Below are positions 5,295 through 7,708 of a stretch of DNA of 7,708 bases, piece after piece. The stretch comes from Phycisphaerae bacterium (lineage in GTDB: Bacteria; Planctomycetota; Phycisphaerae; UBA1845), in NCBI GenBank assembly GCA_021604825.1, contig BQJS01000217.1, positions 1 through 7,708 of the forward strand, written 5' to 3'. A program made the translations under genes and the position numbers. Positions within the stretch are counted from its first letter, which is position 1. Each line of letters starts with the position of its first letter. Below the pieces are notes generated by a model. It did no database searches and was not told the DNA's origin. It saw nothing but the letters and a program-made list of their open reading frames with translations.

Positions 5295-6425
5295 TCAGCG
5301 CGTGTGGCGCTCAAAGAGAAACGCACTCTCCTCCAACCGATTCCTGTTCTCGCTGAAGACAGCGTATTTTGCGCCCGACCAAATTGCGGCCGACCCGTGG
5401 AGGCCATCCTTTCGTACAGCGTACATCTTGACGTCGAAATTGGGCGTTCCATCATCATTGCGCAAGCGGGGATCGATGTTGTGGTCAACCATCCGCTTGA
5501 GTAGCTTCAGACAAGCCTCGGTCGGAGTCGCTCCGCCACGCATCATTTCCACAACCGACGCGGAGCCGCAATTCAAAATGACAGCTTCGCCCCGTCCAGT
5601 TGAACCGGCTGCCCCAACGGCGTTGTCCACAAACAACCCGGCGCCGATGATCGGCGAATCGCCCACTCTGCCGGGGATCTTGTAGCTCAATCCGCTTGTG
5701 GTGGTGACGCCTGCCAGATCACCCTTGGCATCCAGCGCACAGCAATTGATCGTTCCATAGGTGTATTCGAAGCCCGCAGGGTGCCTGAGCATGTCGCTGC
5801 CGGCGGATGATTGGGTATTGCGATCTGGCTTCGCTTGCACAGGCGGCAGCCAGTCGCCGTTCGCACGCGCTTCCTTCCAGCGGAGCCAAATCTTGCGGGC
5901 ATCATCTGTCAACAACTCGGATTCTTCAAAGCCGTGCGCCTTAGCAAAACGTAAAGCACCTTCCCCAACCACCAGCACGTGATCGGTGCGCTCCATCACC
6001 AGCTTTGCTACTTGAGACGGCGTCTTGATGTTACGCAAGGCTGCGACCGCTCCGGCGTTGTGCGTCGGACCATGCATGACGCAAGAATCCAACTCGACCA
6101 CACCATCTTCATTGGGCAGTCCACCATAGCCAACGCTGTGATCATTCGGGTCCAGTTCAACGATATTGACTCCCGCAACCACAGCATCAAGCGGATCTTT
6201 GTGCGCATTGAGCATAGACATGGCTTTGGCAGTCGCCGGCAGACCGTTGGCGCTGGAGATGACCACCGGCCCCCCGCCACCTTTGGTGCCAATTGGCGAA
6301 TCACCTGCAGATTGAGCAGCACCGTCGAATTCACTTTCAGCTGCAAGCGCGCTGCCAGCTGCAGTTCCCCCGGCTGCGATAGCAACGGATCGAAGAAAAG
6401 CTCGGCGAGATAACGAATCGGGCAT
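5295..6425 (-). CDS. Tat-exported N4-(beta-N-acetylglucosaminyl)-L-asparaginase family hydrolase
   Basis: A 376-aa Ntn-hydrolase of the glycosylasparaginase/isoaspartyl peptidase family. Such enzymes cleave the GlcNAc-Asn bond of N-glycans or related beta-aspartyl bonds, after self-cleavage before a catalytic Thr. A twin-arginine signal (SRRAFLR, residues 6-12) precedes a hydrophobic stretch with cleavage likely near ALAA (about 26-29), so it acts outside the cytoplasm. The family motif SVGYGGLPNEDG lies at 97-108. The nucleophile is T225 in YGTI, followed by R253 and D256 (GRVGDSP) and T276-G277 (STG). The spacings 28, 3 and 20 equal those I recall for the Flavobacterium enzyme (T152, R180, D183, T203). 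The Trp usual near the N-terminus of the alpha chain is absent (VVISSANGL), so the exact substrate is open. The start at 6425 is chosen because GGAG lies six bases upstream and the Tat motif follows at once. Confidence 0.93.
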   Translation of the reverse strand: MPDSLSRRAFLRSVAIAAGGTAAGSALAAESEFDGAAQSAGDSPIGTKGGGGPVVISSANGLPATAKAMSMLNAHKDPLDAVVAGVNIVELDPNDHSVGYGGLPNEDGVVELDSCVMHGPTHNAGAVAALRNIKTPSQVAKLVMERTDHVLVVGEGALRFAKAHGFEESELLTDDARKIWLRWKEARANGDWLPPVQAKPDRNTQSSAGSDMLRHPAGFEYTYGTINCCALDAKGDLAGVTTTSGLSYKIPGRVGDSPIIGAGLFVDNAVGAAGSTGRGEAVILNCGSASVVEMMRGGATPTEACLKLLKRMVDHNIDPRLRNDDGTPNFDVKMYAVRKDGLHGSAAIWSGAKYAVFSENRNRLEESAFLFERHTR

Positions 6426-6431
6426 GATTTT

Positions 6432-6435
6432 CTCC
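6432..6435 (-). promoter_or_regulatory. Ribosome binding site deciding the asparaginase start
   Basis: GGAG on the - strand lies six bases before the ATG at 6425-6423. Longer starts at 6437, 6443 or 6518 would bury the twin-arginine motif behind extra residues and lack such a site. Confidence 0.75.
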
Positions 6436-6453
6436 ATTAACATGGCGGACAAT

Positions 6454-6591
6454 ATTGACGATTCCGAATTGGCACGTGATCCATACTGCTGCAATGGCGG
6501 CGCCACCAACCTGCCCACCTCGCAAGACTAAGAATCGGAGCCTTGGACGAACACCCAGCCGTCGCTTGATTGATCTCTGTACCAGCGTCAT
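6454..6591 (-). pseudogene. B1: truncated N-terminus of a type B zinc-ribbon membrane protein
   Basis: The frame begins MTLVQRSIKRRLGVRPRLR, closely matching the start of B (MTLIPRSIKRWLGVHSRIR). About 47 of the first 57 bases agree, as does part of the DNA just upstream. A helix-like segment (AAIAAVWITCQFGIVNIV) follows, and the frame then runs into the asparaginase gene and ends at 6337 without a loop, second helix or zinc ribbon. Its ATG abuts the A1 stop (TGATG), mirroring the ATGA overlap of A3 and B. This is a broken paralogue of B, cut at the place where the asparaginase region begins. A short peptide could still be made. Confidence 0.7.
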
Positions 6592-7046
6592 CAGCCTGAC
6601 GATCCCACTTCGGGCCCTTCGTTCACTGCTTCAATCGCCGCCCCACATTCAGGACAAACGCTGCTAACGTTGCCGGTGAGGTTATAGCTGCAACTGACGC
6701 ATCCGCTCTTTGGGCGACGATCAGATCGCCAGAGCCAGAGAGTCGCAAGTAATGCCGGAATGAGAAACATCCAGATTGGAATGTAGATGTAGCTGCCTGA
6801 ATTGCTTTTCACATACTGCGGCCACCAACGAGGACTACCCCACGACTCTAGGAACACCCACTCTCTCGGCGAGGTGGTCGTAGGCAACCAGCCTCCAATG
6901 AGACCCTGTTGAAATTCAAATCCCCACGTGCCGCCTACATACGCTACTGTCCAATATAGTTCTGCAATCCAAATGGCCACAAGCGTTACGCACAACCCAA
7001 CACCTACCCACTTGAGAATGCGTCGCTTTCGGATTCGCCCTTTCAT
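6591..7046 (-). CDS. Type A1 two-helix membrane protein with C-terminal zinc ribbon
   Basis: A 151-aa protein. A very basic start (MKGRIRKRRILK), helix 1 at about 13-35, an outside loop of about 50 residues rich in Trp, Gly and Pro, helix 2 at about 87-106 (YIPIWMFLIPALLATLWLW), RSDRRPKSG, and a zinc ribbon with C116, C119, C131 and C134 (CVSCSYNLTGNVSSVCPECG), then a 16-residue acidic and glycine-rich tail. The helices and ribbon match A2 closely; the loop hardly matches at all. GGAG lies four bases upstream of the ATG and inside the nine-base gap after the preceding tail-peptide stop. The four Cys suggest zinc binding on the cytoplasmic side. The function is unknown to me. Confidence 0.87.
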   Translation of the reverse strand: MKGRIRKRRILKWVGVGLCVTLVAIWIAELYWTVAYVGGTWGFEFQQGLIGGWLPTTTSPREWVFLESWGSPRWWPQYVKSNSGSYIYIPIWMFLIPALLATLWLWRSDRRPKSGCVSCSYNLTGNVSSVCPECGAAIEAVNEGPEVGSSG

Positions 7047-7055
7047 ATCTCTCCA

Positions 7056-7286
7056 TTATCCACCACTGCGCACAATCGCCAAGACAAACGTCCGGAGCAA
7101 TTCGGGTAGGCTTGGCCACACTTCGATGATGGCCTGCAATTCGGGGTTTAGGGGTGTTTTTTGGTCCGAAGTGTTAGGGGTTGGAGCGATCACGTCTTGA
7201 CCGTTGCCATAAGCCGCTTTAGATTCAGCGTTTATGTTTTGGGCGTTCAGCCATTCGAGCTGATTGCTAGATCTTCGAGCTCTCAT
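7056..7286 (-). CDS. Short ORF with a WPSLPE-type C-terminal tail
   Basis: The frame gives a 76-aa product if ATG 7286 is used. Residues 1-45 are low in character (MRARRSSNQLEWLNAQ...), and the last 31 residues form a likely amphipathic helix ending QAIIEVWPSLPELLRTFVLAIVRSGG. A decayed copy of the tail occurs at 5184-5294 in the same position before a type A gene. I recall similar tails (L..I...W..LPE..R..I..LV) on many short planctomycete ORFs, often joined to antisense readings of tRNA genes and sometimes near integrases; this is memory, not a search. The frame stays open further upstream but there it is antisense to the lipoprotein gene. No Shine-Dalgarno sequence is evident. It may be a recombinase-tail fossil or a small leader peptide for A1. 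Confidence 0.4.
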   Translation of the reverse strand: MRARRSSNQLEWLNAQNINAESKAAYGNGQDVIAPTPNTSDQKTPLNPELQAIIEVWPSLPELLRTFVLAIVRSGG

Positions 7287-7349
7287 CGCCCGTGTTCTTC
7301 TCTCTGTTTCGGCCTTTGGATCACTTCGTTTAACGATGGAACAATCGAT

Positions 7350-7708
7350 ATGACAAGAGTCCCTCACCTCATTTTGACAACGACGGTTGCCGCCCTGCTT
7401 ATGTTTTCCTCCGGCTGCATGATGATGAGCAAAAATTTCATGCCGGCATACGGTGGCGGAAAGGCTCAACTGTTCGAGGGCATGGGGCCTTACTCGCGTG
7501 CGATCACGACAGAATCCGAAGAAGCTGCTCAGTATTTCAACCAGGGTTTGAACTGGGCATACGGATTCAACCACGACGAAGCCGTGCGCTCCTTCACAAA
7601 AGCCACCCAACTCGATCCCGACTGCGCCATCGCCTGGTGGGGAATCGCTTACGCACAGGGGCCAAATTACAACGCTCCGAGGATGGGCCATCCCCGGTCG
7701 ACTGCGGC
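7350..7708 (+). CDS. TPR lipoprotein, N-terminal part (runs off the window)
   Basis: The first 119 codons are present with no stop. A basic then hydrophobic signal (MTRVPHLILTTTVAALLMF) leads to SSGC with C23 as the likely lipidated residue, though the -3 position is Ser rather than Leu. The mature part has the segment GMGPYSRAITTESEEAAQYF, then a tetratricopeptide-like helix pair (about 56-106: FNQGLNWAYGFNHDEAVRSF, then TKATQLDPDCAIAWWGIAYA). This pattern is familiar from large TPR proteins of unknown function in planctomycetes and other bacteria, where more repeats follow. It faces away from the minus-strand cluster, so the space between 7287 and 7349 would hold its promoter. No clear Shine-Dalgarno sequence is visible. 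ATG 7350 is the first start compatible with the signal peptide. Confidence 0.82.
   Translation, partial: MTRVPHLILTTTVAALLMFSSGCMMMSKNFMPAYGGGKAQLFEGMGPYSRAITTESEEAAQYFNQGLNWAYGFNHDEAVRSFTKATQLDPDCAIAWWGIAYAQGPNYNAPRMGHPRSTA

Noticed and set aside
5171..5488. 105-aa minus-strand frame across the end of the asparaginase
   Set aside because: It is out of frame with both the asparaginase and the tail peptide, which explain the DNA better; it has no recognisable content.
7336..7353. Mini-ORF MEQSI overlapping the lipoprotein start (ATATGACA)
   Set aside because: A five-codon frame with no ribosome binding site is too easily random to call a coupled leader peptide.
7287..7691. N-terminal extension of the minus-strand tail ORF to 211 aa
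   Set aside because: This part is exactly antisense to the TPR lipoprotein gene, whose signal peptide, lipobox-like Cys and TPR residues are clear. The extended frame has no domain character.

Overview
The window looks like chromosomal DNA of a planctomycete, most likely a Phycisphaerae-like lineage. Three protein styles suggest this: a secreted protein with a GACC-type Cys module, DCNGD/PDEC calcium motifs and a dockerin-like end; small membrane proteins ending in a CxxCxYxLTxNxSxVCPECG zinc ribbon; and a Tat-exported glycosylasparaginase. The taxon is inferred from style, not from a marker gene.

Layout. Positions 1-67 hold the last codons of a + strand gene with a possible membrane-sorting tail, followed by a strong hairpin terminator (131-164). 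A complete tRNA-Gly(TCC) lies at 258-329. Its 3' half is repeated exactly 950 bp downstream (1239-1281, 40 of 43 bases identical). The two copies bracket a gene-poor segment carrying one small three-helix membrane protein (558-851) and a short signal-peptide-like remnant (949-1026). The arrangement resembles the scar of an element integrated into a tRNA 3' end, but no integrase is present.

From 1349 to about 7286 everything recognisable is on the - strand. Read in transcription order: a short ORF ending in a WPSLPE-type tail (7286-7056); zinc-ribbon membrane protein A1 (7046-6591); a truncated N-terminus of a second type, B1 (6591 to about 6454); a Tat-exported glycosylasparaginase (6425-5295); a decayed second copy of the WPSLPE tail (5294-5184); zinc-ribbon proteins A2 (5174-4737), A3 (4740-4288) and B (4291-3809), joined by ATGA overlaps; and possibly a 63-codon membrane ORF overlapping the end of B. 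Separately, with its own strong ribosome binding site, comes a 676-aa secreted protein with two internal domain repeats (3437-1407) and a hairpin terminator beyond it. At the right edge a TPR lipoprotein gene starts on the + strand (7350) and runs out of the window.

The central region reads as a locus grown by segmental duplication. The order tail - type A protein - start of type B protein occurs twice, and the asparaginase sits between the two units, where B1 breaks off. The four zinc-ribbon proteins keep both membrane helices and the ribbon but differ almost completely in the loop between the helices. Their function is not known to me. The array, with its repeated tail peptides, is the least explained part of the window.
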